Assembly (NCBI GenBank): GCA_965649545.1
Contig: CBFGLF010000030.1
Span: 1 to 17,456, forward strand
Source of the DNA: CABHOJ01 sp965649545
GTDB lineage: Bacteria > Pseudomonadota > Gammaproteobacteria > Burkholderiales > Methylophilaceae
Reading direction: 5' to 3'
DNA: 17,456 nt
The notes under the pieces were generated by a model. That model had not been told where the DNA came from. It did no database searches and worked only from the letters and a program-made list of their open reading frames with translations. Below are positions 6,386-13,570 of the stretch, piece by piece. Position numbers and translations under genes: made by a program. Numbering within the stretch: position 1 is the first letter of the stretch; each line of letters starts with the position of its first letter.

Positions 6386-8756
6386 GACACTCCGCACAAT
6401 CAGCCGGCATATCCTGCCAGTATCGCCTGCGTAACTGGCGCCAAGTTTCGATGGCGATACCGTCATGATCGAACCTCAAGAGAACGGCGCCGTCGCGGTC
6501 GGAACGGTAAAGCCTGGCGCCCGTCTCGCGATAGCGGTCGGCCACTGCCCGCTTGGGATGCCCGAAGCGATTGAGGTAACCGACCGTGAAGATCGCTACC
6601 TGCGGTCGCACCGCCTCGACGAATGCAGGGGTCGAGGAGGTCTTGCTGCCATGATGCGGCACGATCAGGACATCCGACGCCAGCTGTTCTGGAGCGGCAT
6701 CCAACAACCTCGCTTCCGCCTCCCGCTCGATATCGCCCGGCAACAATAGGCTGCCGTGCGCACTGCGGATCTTGAGTACGCAACTCCGGTTGTTGTCTCG
6801 TTCACTATCGTTCGAGGCCGCCTCTGGCGACAGCATCTCGAAGCGCACACCGTCCCATTGCCACGACTGTCCGGCCATGCAGGGGGAATGCCGTTTTCCC
6901 ACCAGCATCGGTGATGTCGACGGCAAACTGCTACGCAAATGGTCGATAGGTAATGCCGCCAGTAGCGAAGCCACCCCACCGCTGTGGTCGTTATCGTCAT
7001 GACTGATGACCAGTGCATCGAGCCGACCCACCCCTTCTCCGCGCAGATACGGGAATATGATCCGGCTACCGCTATCGCTGCGCGCCGAGTATCTGGGACC
7101 TGCGTCGTAAAGCAGACTGTGCTCCGCCGTCCTCACCAGGACCGCGAGGCCTTGCCCGACATCGATCACGGCCACCTCCATCTCGCCCGGCTCGATGCTA
7201 TGCGGTGCCGGCAGGAAGAGCGGCAACAAGGCCACCCAACCCAGCCAGCGCATGGGGAATCCTTTGGGCAATAACAGCCAGAGCACCCCCATCAAACCCA
7301 GCGCCGCCGCCCACCAGGAGGGCGCCTGCTGTTGCCAGGTACTGGCAGGCAACGCCGCCAGCCATTCCAGGCCCGCCATGCACACGGTGATCACCCAGTG
7401 CGCCAGATGTAACGGCCATTCCATCGGCAGCAAGCCGCCCAGCAGCGTCAACGGCACCACCAGCAAGCTGATGACCGGGATGGCAAGGGCGTTCGCGATC
7501 GGCGACACGATCGAGACCTGCTGGAACATGAACAGCAGCAGCGGAATGAGTCCCAGGGTAACGGCCCATTGCGTACTGACGGCCTCGCGCAACCAATGCG
7601 GGCGTCGTAATCGTCCACCCAGTGCGAAGGCGATCACCGCCACCGCACCGAAGGACAGCCAGAAACCGGGGGCCATCACCGCCCATGGGTCGAACAAGGT
7701 CACGACCACCAAGGCGAGCGCCAGCACTCTCGCGATCGACACGTCCCGGTTCGACCAGAGCGCCAGCGCGAAGATCGTGAGCATATACAGCGTGCGCTGG
7801 GTCGGTACCGAGTACCCCGCCACCAGGGCATAGAGCAGTGCCGTCATGACTGCTGCGAGGGTCGCCGCCTTGCGTGCCGGCATCCATAACACCAAGCGCT
7901 CGCTGCGGCGCCATGCAAGCATGGCCACCGCGAAGACCATGCCGGAGAGCATGGTGATATGGAGACCGGAGATACTGATGAGATGGTTGGTGCCGGTATT
8001 GAGAAACACCTGCCATTGCGCCGGATCGATCGCATCATCGTCCCCGATCGCCAGCGCGCGCAATATCCCGGCATACGGCTTGTCGCCGACCACCCTATCC
8101 AGATGCCGCCGGATGTGCTCGCGGATCCTTTCGACCAGGTAGCCCGGACGGTAGACGAGTGCATCCAGCTTGCTGGACTCCCCGGGCTTGCGGATGTAAC
8201 CGGTCGCGCGGATATCGCGCTCGAACGCCCAGGCCTCGAAATCGAAGGTATGCGGATTGGCCGTGCCGTGTGGTCGCTTCAACCTGACCGTCAACTGCCA
8301 GCGCTCCCCTGCGCGGAAAGATGGCGAAGGGGCATCGGTGGAAGCGACTGCATCTGGTCTTGCATAGCCTGCGCTGTAATGCGACAGCGAAATATGCGCG
8401 GGCACGATAGCATTCGGGGTCAGCACCCGTTCGACATCGAACTCAAACCGCTGTCCGCGCTCGTGCGCCTGCGGCAGGCTGGACACCACACCCACGATAT
8501 CGATGTCTCTGCGCTCCCATGCGTTGGGCAAGGCATCGGCGAGACGTGACTGGGCCATGGCTGCCGCCCAGAAGCACCCAAGGAGGAAGGTCAGCAAGGC
8601 AAGGAAAAGAAGGGCGACAGTACGGTAGCGGCGCCAAGTAAGACCTGTCAACAGAGCCAACGGGATGCCGATGACCGCCCAGTGAAGCGGGGGTAGGATT
8701 GGTTGTTGCTGCATGACCCAAACACCGAAGACGAAGATCAGTGCCAGACGGACCAT
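6360..8756 (-). CDS. comEC: DNA internalisation competence protein ComEC/Rec2
   Basis: A 798-residue inner-membrane protein of full ComEC architecture. There is an N-terminal hydrophobic region (residues ~5-68), a soluble OB-like segment (~80-190), the Competence domain with many membrane helices (~225-515, with ISGLHITMLSG at 262-272) and a C-terminal metallo-beta-lactamase-like domain from ~526. The last has DVGQG at 532-536, SHDDNDHSGG at 585-594, LPGD at 672-675 and HHGS at 701-704. ComEC forms the channel that takes single-stranded DNA into the cytoplasm, so the organism may be naturally transformable. No frame damage is seen. The ATG at 8756 is 6 bases after the lolD stop without an evident Shine-Dalgarno, suggesting coupled translation. 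Confidence 0.95.
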   Translation of the reverse strand: MVRLALIFVFGVWVMQQQPILPPLHWAVIGIPLALLTGLTWRRYRTVALLFLALLTFLLGCFWAAAMAQSRLADALPNAWERRDIDIVGVVSSLPQAHERGQRFEFDVERVLTPNAIVPAHISLSHYSAGYARPDAVASTDAPSPSFRAGERWQLTVRLKRPHGTANPHTFDFEAWAFERDIRATGYIRKPGESSKLDALVYRPGYLVERIREHIRRHLDRVVGDKPYAGILRALAIGDDDAIDPAQWQVFLNTGTNHLISISGLHITMLSGMVFAVAMLAWRRSERLVLWMPARKAATLAAVMTALLYALVAGYSVPTQRTLYMLTIFALALWSNRDVSIARVLALALVVVTLFDPWAVMAPGFWLSFGAVAVIAFALGGRLRRPHWLREAVSTQWAVTLGLIPLLLFMFQQVSIVSPIANALAIPVISLLVVPLTLLGGLLPMEWPLHLAHWVITVCMAGLEWLAALPASTWQQQAPSWWAAALGLMGVLWLLLPKGFPMRWLGWVALLPLFLPAPHSIEPGEMEVAVIDVGQGLAVLVRTAEHSLLYDAGPRYSARSDSGSRIIFPYLRGEGVGRLDALVISHDDNDHSGGVASLLAALPIDHLRSSLPSTSPMLVGKRHSPCMAGQSWQWDGVRFEMLSPEAASNDSERDNNRSCVLKIRSAHGSLLLPGDIEREAEARLLDAAPEQLASDVLIVPHHGSKTSSTPAFVEAVRPQVAIFTVGYLNRFGHPKRAVADRYRETGARLYRSDRDGAVLLRFDHDGIAIETWRQLRRRYWQDMPADCAECLAEKGLAR

Positions 8757-8762
8757 GCGAAT

Positions 8763-9440
8763 CTAGATGGCTTGCAGCCTGCCGTCTTCCAGCTTGTATT
8801 GTCGCTGCATCTTGGCCGCAAGATGCAGGTCGTGCGTCACCACCACCAGGCTCACGCCCTGTTCGCTGTTCAATTGCAGCAGCAGATCGAAGACCCCATC
8901 GGCGGTGTGACGGTCCAGGTTACCGGTCGGCTCATCGGCCAGCACGCAGCGCGGCTGGGTGACCAGCGCACGGGCCACTGCCGCGCGTTGTCGCTCGCCG
9001 CCCGAAAGCTCGCCCGGCATGTGCTCCAGTCGATGTTTCAGACCGACTTTCGCCAGCGTGTCGGACGCGATCTGCATGGCCTCGTCGCGCCGCATCCGAC
9101 GGATCAGCAACGGCATCGCCACATTCTCCAGTGCCGTGAATTCAGGCAGCAGGTGATGGAACTGATACACGAACCCAAGCGCCTCGTTACGCAATTGGCC
9201 GCGGCGGGTCTCACTCAGCGAGGTCATGGCATGGCCGAGTAGATCGACCTCGCCAGCGGTCACTTCATCCAGCCCACCCAAGAGATGCAGGAGCGTGCTC
9301 TTGCCGGAGCCTGAGGCGCCGACGATCGCGATCTGTTCTCCCGAGCCGATGGTCAAGTCGATGCCGTTCAAAACGGCGACATCGAGGCCGGCATAGGTCT
9401 TCTGCAGATTACGGCAAGCAAGGATCGGCAAACTACTCAT
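8763..9440 (-). CDS. lolD: Lipoprotein-releasing system ATP-binding protein
   Basis: A 225-residue cytoplasmic ATPase that powers release of outer-membrane lipoproteins to LolA. Intact motifs: Walker A GASGSGKS at 41-48, signature LSGGERQ at 145-151, Walker B CVLADEP at 165-171 and the H-loop in VVVTHD at 199-204. The stretch GFVYQFHHLLPEFTALENV (89-107) is the LolD signature that separates it from MacB- and FtsE-type ATPases. The first 8 bases overlap the end of the permease gene, so the two subunits are translationally coupled and should form one complex. Confidence 0.96.
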   Translation of the reverse strand: MSSLPILACRNLQKTYAGLDVAVLNGIDLTIGSGEQIAIVGASGSGKSTLLHLLGGLDEVTAGEVDLLGHAMTSLSETRRGQLRNEALGFVYQFHHLLPEFTALENVAMPLLIRRMRRDEAMQIASDTLAKVGLKHRLEHMPGELSGGERQRAAVARALVTQPRCVLADEPTGNLDRHTADGVFDLLLQLNSEQGVSLVVVTHDLHLAAKMQRQYKLEDGRLQAI

Positions 9441-10701
9441 ATCTCAAGGCCTCCGCCGGATTGGTCTTGGCCGCTTTCCAGCTGGGGTACAGCGTCGCCA
9501 GCAAACTGAGCACGAATGACATCACCGTGATGACGATCACATCCATCCAGTCGAGGCGCGAGGGCAAGTCACTGATGTAATAGACGTCTTTCGCCAGGAA
9601 TTGCACACCCAGCAACTGCTCGATGAAGGGTACGATGGTCTCGATATTGAGGGCCAGGATCACACCGGCGATGGCACCGAACACGGTCCCGATGATGCCG
9701 ATGAGCGCGCCCTGAACGATGAAGATCTGCATGATGCTGCGCGGGCTAGCGCCGAAGGTGCGCATGATGGCGATATCAGCACGCTTGTCGGTCACGGCCA
9801 TCACCAGCGTCGAGACGATATTGAACGCGGCCACAGCGACGATCAGGGCCAGGATGATGAACATCACCCGCTTCTCCATCTGTACCGCGCGGAACAGGTT
9901 GGCATGCTGCTGCGTCCAGTCCGTCAGGTAGTAGGCCTCGCCGGACTGACCGATCAGGCTCCCCAGCGCCTCGCTGGTGCGCGGCGCATTGAACAGGTCG
10001 TCCAGCTTCAATCGCAAGCCGGAAACATCATCCCCCATGCGATAGAGTTTGGCGGCGTCATCCAGCTGGATCAGCGCCAGCCCCGCGTCGTATTCGTACA
10101 TGCCGATCTCGAAGATACCGACCACCTTGAACTGCTTGATGCGCGGCACCACGCCGGTCGGCGTGAACTGTCCCTGAGGTGCCATCAGCACCACCTTGTC
10201 CCCGAGCAAGACGCCCAGCGACTGTGCCAGTTCGCTGCCGAGCACCACCCCGAACTCGCCAGGGCGGAGATCGCTCAATCTGCCCGCCTTCATGTGCCTG
10301 CCGATCTCGGCGACACGGTCCTCCTGCTCCGGCAATACGCCGCGCACCAGCGCGCCTTGCACCGCCTGGCCATACGACAGCATGCCTTGCGCCATGATGT
10401 AAGGTGCGGTCCCTTGCACATGCGGCGCATTCTCGACCTTGGCCGCCACGCGTTGCCAGCCTTTCAGGACGTTATTGGCGCCGGTGATCTGTAGGTGCGA
10501 GGCCACGCCCAGGATGCGCGAACGCAATTCCTCCTGGAACCCGTTCATCACGGAGAGCACTACAATGAGGGCTGCGACACCGAGGCCGATGCCGATCATG
10601 CTGGTCATGGAGATGAATGAGATGAAATGGTTGCGGCGTTTCGCACGGGTGTATCGCAGGCCGACAAACAGTTCGAATGGCAGGGTTCTGGTACGTGACA
10701 T
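9433..10701 (-). CDS. lolC: Lipoprotein-releasing ABC transporter permease (LolC/LolE family, possibly LolF-type)
   Basis: A 422-residue inner-membrane permease with the 1+3 helix layout of the LolC/E family: TM1 at ~27-53, a periplasmic domain to ~275, then TM2 ~279-301, TM3 ~324-352 and TM4 ~387-405. The segment QFTPTGVVPRIKQF at ~178-191 resembles the LolC 'Hook' loop that captures LolA. The ending NPAEALRYE is the family C-terminus. E. coli has a lolC-lolD-lolE order; here only one permease is encoded and comEC follows lolD, so this protein probably works as a homodimer (LolF type) with LolD, unless a lolE lies elsewhere. The ATG at 10701 has no Shine-Dalgarno; a possible promoter lies immediately before it. 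Confidence 0.94.
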   Translation of the reverse strand: MSRTRTLPFELFVGLRYTRAKRRNHFISFISMTSMIGIGLGVAALIVVLSVMNGFQEELRSRILGVASHLQITGANNVLKGWQRVAAKVENAPHVQGTAPYIMAQGMLSYGQAVQGALVRGVLPEQEDRVAEIGRHMKAGRLSDLRPGEFGVVLGSELAQSLGVLLGDKVVLMAPQGQFTPTGVVPRIKQFKVVGIFEIGMYEYDAGLALIQLDDAAKLYRMGDDVSGLRLKLDDLFNAPRTSEALGSLIGQSGEAYYLTDWTQQHANLFRAVQMEKRVMFIILALIVAVAAFNIVSTLVMAVTDKRADIAIMRTFGASPRSIMQIFIVQGALIGIIGTVFGAIAGVILALNIETIVPFIEQLLGVQFLAKDVYYISDLPSRLDWMDVIVITVMSFVLSLLATLYPSWKAAKTNPAEALRYE

Positions 10702-10709
10702 AGCGACGA

Positions 10710-10718
10710 ATTCTAGCA
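10710..10718 (-). promoter_or_regulatory. Candidate extended -10 promoter of lolC
   Basis: Reading the minus strand from 10718, TGC is followed by TAGAAT, an extended -10 (TGnTATAAT-like) with five of six hexamer matches. The predicted start, near 10703, is only two or three bases from the ATG. A TTAACA at a 20-base spacing is a weak -35. Supported by pattern only. Confidence 0.35.
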
Positions 10719-10735
10719 GGGTTGCAGCCTCATTC

Positions 10736-10744
10736 TGTTAAAAT
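10736..10744 (+). promoter_or_regulatory. Candidate extended -10 promoter of ribE
   Basis: TGT followed by TAAAAT forms an extended -10 with five of six hexamer matches. A start seven bases downstream would fall on the A of the ribE ATG at 10751. No good -35 exists at 16-18 bases, as is usual for extended -10 promoters. No Shine-Dalgarno precedes the ATG, consistent with a leaderless message. Confidence 0.4.
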
Positions 10745-10750
10745 TGTGAC

Positions 10751-11359
10751 ATGTTCACCGGAATCGTACAGGCCGTCGGCCACATCAAGGACATCACGCC
10801 TGCCGGCGCCGATGTCAAACTCACCATCGCCACAGCTGGCCTCGATCTCAAGGATGTCGTGGTCGGTGACAGCATCGCCGTCAATGGCGTCTGTCTGACG
10901 GCGACGAGCCTCGGCAAGGACGAGTTCCATGCCCATGTCTCGCAGGAGACCCTCTCCTGCACCGTCGGCCTCGACAGCCCCCGCCAGGTCAACCTGGAAA
11001 AAGCCTTGCGCTTCTCCGACCGTCTCGGCGGCCACTTGGTCAGCGGTCATGTCGACGGCGTCGGCCAGATCGTCCGTTTCGAAGAGGCAGGGGAATGCAT
11101 GGTGCTGGCAGTACGTGCACCACACGCCTTATCCCGATACATCGCCATCAAGGGTTCGATCGCTATCGACGGTGTCAGCCTGACGGTCAATCACGTCGAA
11201 AAAGACACTTTCAGCGTCAACCTCATCCCGCACACGCTGGAGATGACCTCGCTCAAGACACTGGGCGTCGGTAGTCGTGTGAACCTGGAAGTCGACCTCA
11301 TCGCCCGCTATGTCGAACGCATGGCTGAGTGGGGCAAGGATGAAGGAGACAGCGCGTGA
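10751..11359 (+). CDS. ribE: Riboflavin synthase, alpha subunit
   Basis: A 202-residue cytosolic enzyme that converts two 6,7-dimethyl-8-ribityllumazine molecules into riboflavin and a pyrimidinedione. The family's internal duplication is plain: GDSIAVNGVCLT at 39-50 in the first lumazine-binding barrel and KGSIAIDGVSLTV at 134-146 in the second. It begins with the invariant MFTGIVQ and has GGHLVSGHVDG at 93-103 between the barrels. The 3' end overlaps ribBA by four bases (GTGA), so the two are coupled. The gene is divergent from lolC with 49 bases between them, too little for an FMN riboswitch. Confidence 0.96.
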   Translation: MFTGIVQAVGHIKDITPAGADVKLTIATAGLDLKDVVVGDSIAVNGVCLTATSLGKDEFHAHVSQETLSCTVGLDSPRQVNLEKALRFSDRLGGHLVSGHVDGVGQIVRFEEAGECMVLAVRAPHALSRYIAIKGSIAIDGVSLTVNHVEKDTFSVNLIPHTLEMTSLKTLGVGSRVNLEVDLIARYVERMAEWGKDEGDSA

Positions 11360-12465
11360 GCCCGACCAATTCCCTCATCAGCCCGACCTCGGAGATCATC
11401 GAAGAGATCCGTGCCGGGCGCATGGTCATCCTGGTGGATGAGGAAGACCGCGAGAACGAAGGCGACCTGGTCCTGGGCGCGCAATTCACCACGCCGGCCC
11501 ACATCAATTTCATGGCCAAGCACGGCCGCGGCCTCATCTGCCTGACCTTGACGGCCGACCGTTGCAGGCAACTCAAACTACCGGCGATGGTGCAGAAGAA
11601 CGGTGCGCGCATGGGCACCAACTTCACCATCTCCATCGAAGCCGCGGAGGGTGTCACCACAGGCATCTCCGCTGCCGACCGGGCCCGCACGATCCAGGCC
11701 GCCGTGGCGAAACAGGCTTCTCCCAAGGACATCGTCAGCCCCGGTCACGTCTTCCCGCTGGTAGCAGAGAATGGTGGGGTGCTGGTCCGCGCAGGACACA
11801 CCGAGGCCGGCTGCGACCTGGCGGCATTGGCCGGGCTGGAACCGGCCGCGGTGATCTGCGAGATCCTTAAGGACGACGGCAGCATGGCACGCCTGCCTGA
11901 TCTCATGGCCTTCGCCAGCCAGCACCAGATCAAGATCGGTACTATCGCCGACCTGATCCATTATCGCAGCCAGAACGAATGTCTCATCGAACGCGTGGTC
12001 GAGCGCACGGTACAGACCCCTTACGGCGAGATGCGCCTCATCGCCTATGCCGACCGCATCGCCAAGGAGACGCACATCGCGCTGGTCAAGGGCGATCCGC
12101 AAGCGGAAGAGGAGGTCCTGGTGCGTGTACACGAACCGCTCTCCGTATTCGACCTGTTGGACAGTACTAGCAACAGCCATTCATGGAACATGCTGAAGGC
12201 CATGCAGACCATCCAGCGCTCGCCTTGCGGCGTCATGGTCCTGCTGCACCACAACGAAGACGGCGCAGATCTGGTCGAGCGCATCCAGCACGCGGACGAA
12301 CCGATCAGGCCCAAGCAGGACTTACGTAATTACGGCATCGGCTCACAGATCCTGCTCGATCTTGGCGTGCGCAAGATGAAACTGATGGCGACGCCGCGAA
12401 AGATGCCGAGCATGATCGGTTTCGGCCTGGAAGTGACAGGCTATCTCGAAGCCGGCCAGGACTAG
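11356..12465 (+). CDS. ribBA: 3,4-dihydroxy-2-butanone 4-phosphate synthase fused to a degenerate GTP cyclohydrolase II domain
   Basis: A 369-residue protein. The N-terminal half (about 10-205) is a normal DHBP synthase, which makes the four-carbon riboflavin precursor from ribulose 5-phosphate: DEEDRENEGD at 28-37, SAADRARTI at 105-113 and GHTEAGCDLA at 147-156 hold the metal and substrate residues. The C-terminal half (~208-369) aligns with GTP cyclohydrolase II, but the zinc-binding SECLTGD and RCDCG segments are replaced by EPLSVFD (260-266) and a Ser/Asn/His stretch (271-275), and the GTP-binding QEGRGIGL motif is missing. The cyclohydrolase activity should therefore be absent (the RibBX form known in some proteobacteria). 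Start is GTG at 11356 with AAGGAG at 11343-11348; the GTG overlaps the ribE stop. A true RibA is expected elsewhere. Confidence 0.93.
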   Translation: MSPTNSLISPTSEIIEEIRAGRMVILVDEEDRENEGDLVLGAQFTTPAHINFMAKHGRGLICLTLTADRCRQLKLPAMVQKNGARMGTNFTISIEAAEGVTTGISAADRARTIQAAVAKQASPKDIVSPGHVFPLVAENGGVLVRAGHTEAGCDLAALAGLEPAAVICEILKDDGSMARLPDLMAFASQHQIKIGTIADLIHYRSQNECLIERVVERTVQTPYGEMRLIAYADRIAKETHIALVKGDPQAEEEVLVRVHEPLSVFDLLDSTSNSHSWNMLKAMQTIQRSPCGVMVLLHHNEDGADLVERIQHADEPIRPKQDLRNYGIGSQILLDLGVRKMKLMATPRKMPSMIGFGLEVTGYLEAGQD

Positions 12466-12494
12466 GAAAAAGATAGCGAACTACCTGATATTGA

Positions 12495-12503
12495 TGAGAT
12501 AAT
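12495..12503 (+). promoter_or_regulatory. Candidate extended -10 promoter of algH
   Basis: TGA followed by GATAAT matches an extended -10 with five of six hexamer bases. It lies in the 45-base gap after ribBA. The predicted start, near 12510, is next to the GTG at 12511 and ten bases before the GTG at 12520. No -35 was seen. If real, it would start an algH-ruvX-pyr transcript. Confidence 0.3.
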
Positions 12504-12510
12504 ACGCCCT

Positions 12511-13071
12511 GTGGAAAATGTGAATCTTACTGGCCACTTCCTGATCGCGATGCCCGCGATGACCGACCCGTATTTCGCGAAATCGGTCACTTTCATCTGT
12601 GAACACAATCAAGACGGCGCCATGGGCGTGGTCATCAATCGTCCGATCGACATGACGGTCGACGCCCTGTTCGAACAGATCAATTTGCCGCTCAACGACA
12701 ATCCCCTTGCCGCCAAGGCTGTGCACTTCGGCGGTCCGGTGCAGATCGACCGCGGCTTCGTGCTGCACCAGCCCGCAGGGGACTGGGATTCGACCATCGC
12801 CATCAACGGCGATACCGCGCTGACGACCTCCAAGGACATCCTCGAAGCCGTCGCCAACGGCCAGGGCCCGGAAAAGATCCTGATCACGCTGGGATATGCC
12901 GGCTGGTCTGCCGGGCAACTGGAACAGGAGATGGCGCAGAATGCCTGGCTCTCGGTACAGGCCAGCGACGCCGTGATCTTCGACCTCCCCAGCGAGAACA
13001 AACTCAACGCTGCCATGAACCTCCTTGGCCTCGATTTCGCCCGTCTTTCCGAGGAGGCTGGCCATGCCTGA
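12511..13071 (+). CDS. algH: YqgE/AlgH family protein
   Basis: A 186-residue protein of the YqgE/AlgH (DUF179) family. Family hallmarks: HFLIAMPAMTDPYFAKSV at 9-26, ICEHNQDGAMGVVINRP at 29-45 and FGGPVQIDRGFVLH in the middle. AlgH was named for an effect on alginate in Pseudomonas, but its biochemical role is not known; it almost always precedes ruvX/yqgF, as here. The start is uncertain: GTG at 12511 gives MENVNLTGHF, while GTG at 12520 gives MNLTGHF, which agrees better with the E. coli protein start. Neither has a clear Shine-Dalgarno. Its last 8 bases overlap ruvX. A cytosolic location is expected, with no signal peptide seen. Confidence 0.93.
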   Translation: MENVNLTGHFLIAMPAMTDPYFAKSVTFICEHNQDGAMGVVINRPIDMTVDALFEQINLPLNDNPLAAKAVHFGGPVQIDRGFVLHQPAGDWDSTIAINGDTALTTSKDILEAVANGQGPEKILITLGYAGWSAGQLEQEMAQNAWLSVQASDAVIFDLPSENKLNAAMNLLGLDFARLSEEAGHA

Positions 13072-13570
13072 CCGCATGACTGCCGCCTTCGAACCTATCG
13101 CCGCCCCTCACGACCCATCCAATACCCCAGTGCTCCTGCAGCCACAGGGCTACGTGCTGGCATTCGATTTCGGCGAGCGACGCATCGGTGTCGCCATCGG
13201 CGAGCACCTGCTGGGCATGGCCCATCCACTGATGACCATCGATACCGAGGCCAATGACGAGCGGTTCCGCATCATCGGCGAACTGATCGCCGAATGGCAG
13301 CCACAAAGACTCGTCGTCGGCCTGCCCTTCCACATGGACGGGGAAGAGCATGCCTTGACCCAACTCAGCAGGAAGTTCGCCCGACGGCTGACCGGACGTT
13401 TCGGCTTGCCCGTGAGCCTGATCGATGAGCGACTCACATCCGCCGAGGCCAGCCATACCCTGAAACAGGCCGGCATCTCGGGCCGCAAGCAAAAGGTGAT
13501 GCTCGACCAGGTCGCGGCACAACATATCCTTCAATCCTATTTCGATAGCCTGCCCAATGAAACCCAGTAA
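13064..13570 (+). CDS. ruvX: Putative pre-16S rRNA nuclease / Holliday junction resolvase-like RuvX (YqgF)
   Basis: A 168-residue RNase H-fold protein. The core has FDFGERRIGVAIG at 34-46 with catalytic-type Asp35, VVGLPFHMDG at 84-93, LIDERLTSAEA at 119-129 and Asp148 in the last helix, all as in YqgF. E. coli YqgF takes part in processing the 5' end of 16S rRNA. The frame is open back to 13025, but ATG 13064 is preferred because AGGAGG (13052-13057) stands six bases before it and the ATG overlaps the algH stop by 8 bases. This gives about 28 residues before the family's normal N-terminus, rich in Pro and Ala and probably disordered; a shorter start without a ribosome site seems less likely. 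Confidence 0.92.
   Translation: MPDRMTAAFEPIAAPHDPSNTPVLLQPQGYVLAFDFGERRIGVAIGEHLLGMAHPLMTIDTEANDERFRIIGELIAEWQPQRLVVGLPFHMDGEEHALTQLSRKFARRLTGRFGLPVSLIDERLTSAEASHTLKQAGISGRKQKVMLDQVAAQHILQSYFDSLPNETQ

Noticed and set aside
9601..10494. A 297-codon open frame on the plus strand
   Set aside because: It is antisense to the lolC permease gene and has the His/Gln/Asp-rich composition of a shadow frame.
10702..10750. FMN riboswitch before ribE
   Set aside because: Only 49 bases separate ribE from the divergent lolC, too short for an RFN element, and its conserved segments are absent.
13025..13063. Longer ruvX start at 13025
   Set aside because: The AGGAGG at 13052-13057 and the ATG at 13064 fit the usual spacing, while the upstream start has no ribosome site and would lengthen the overlap with algH.
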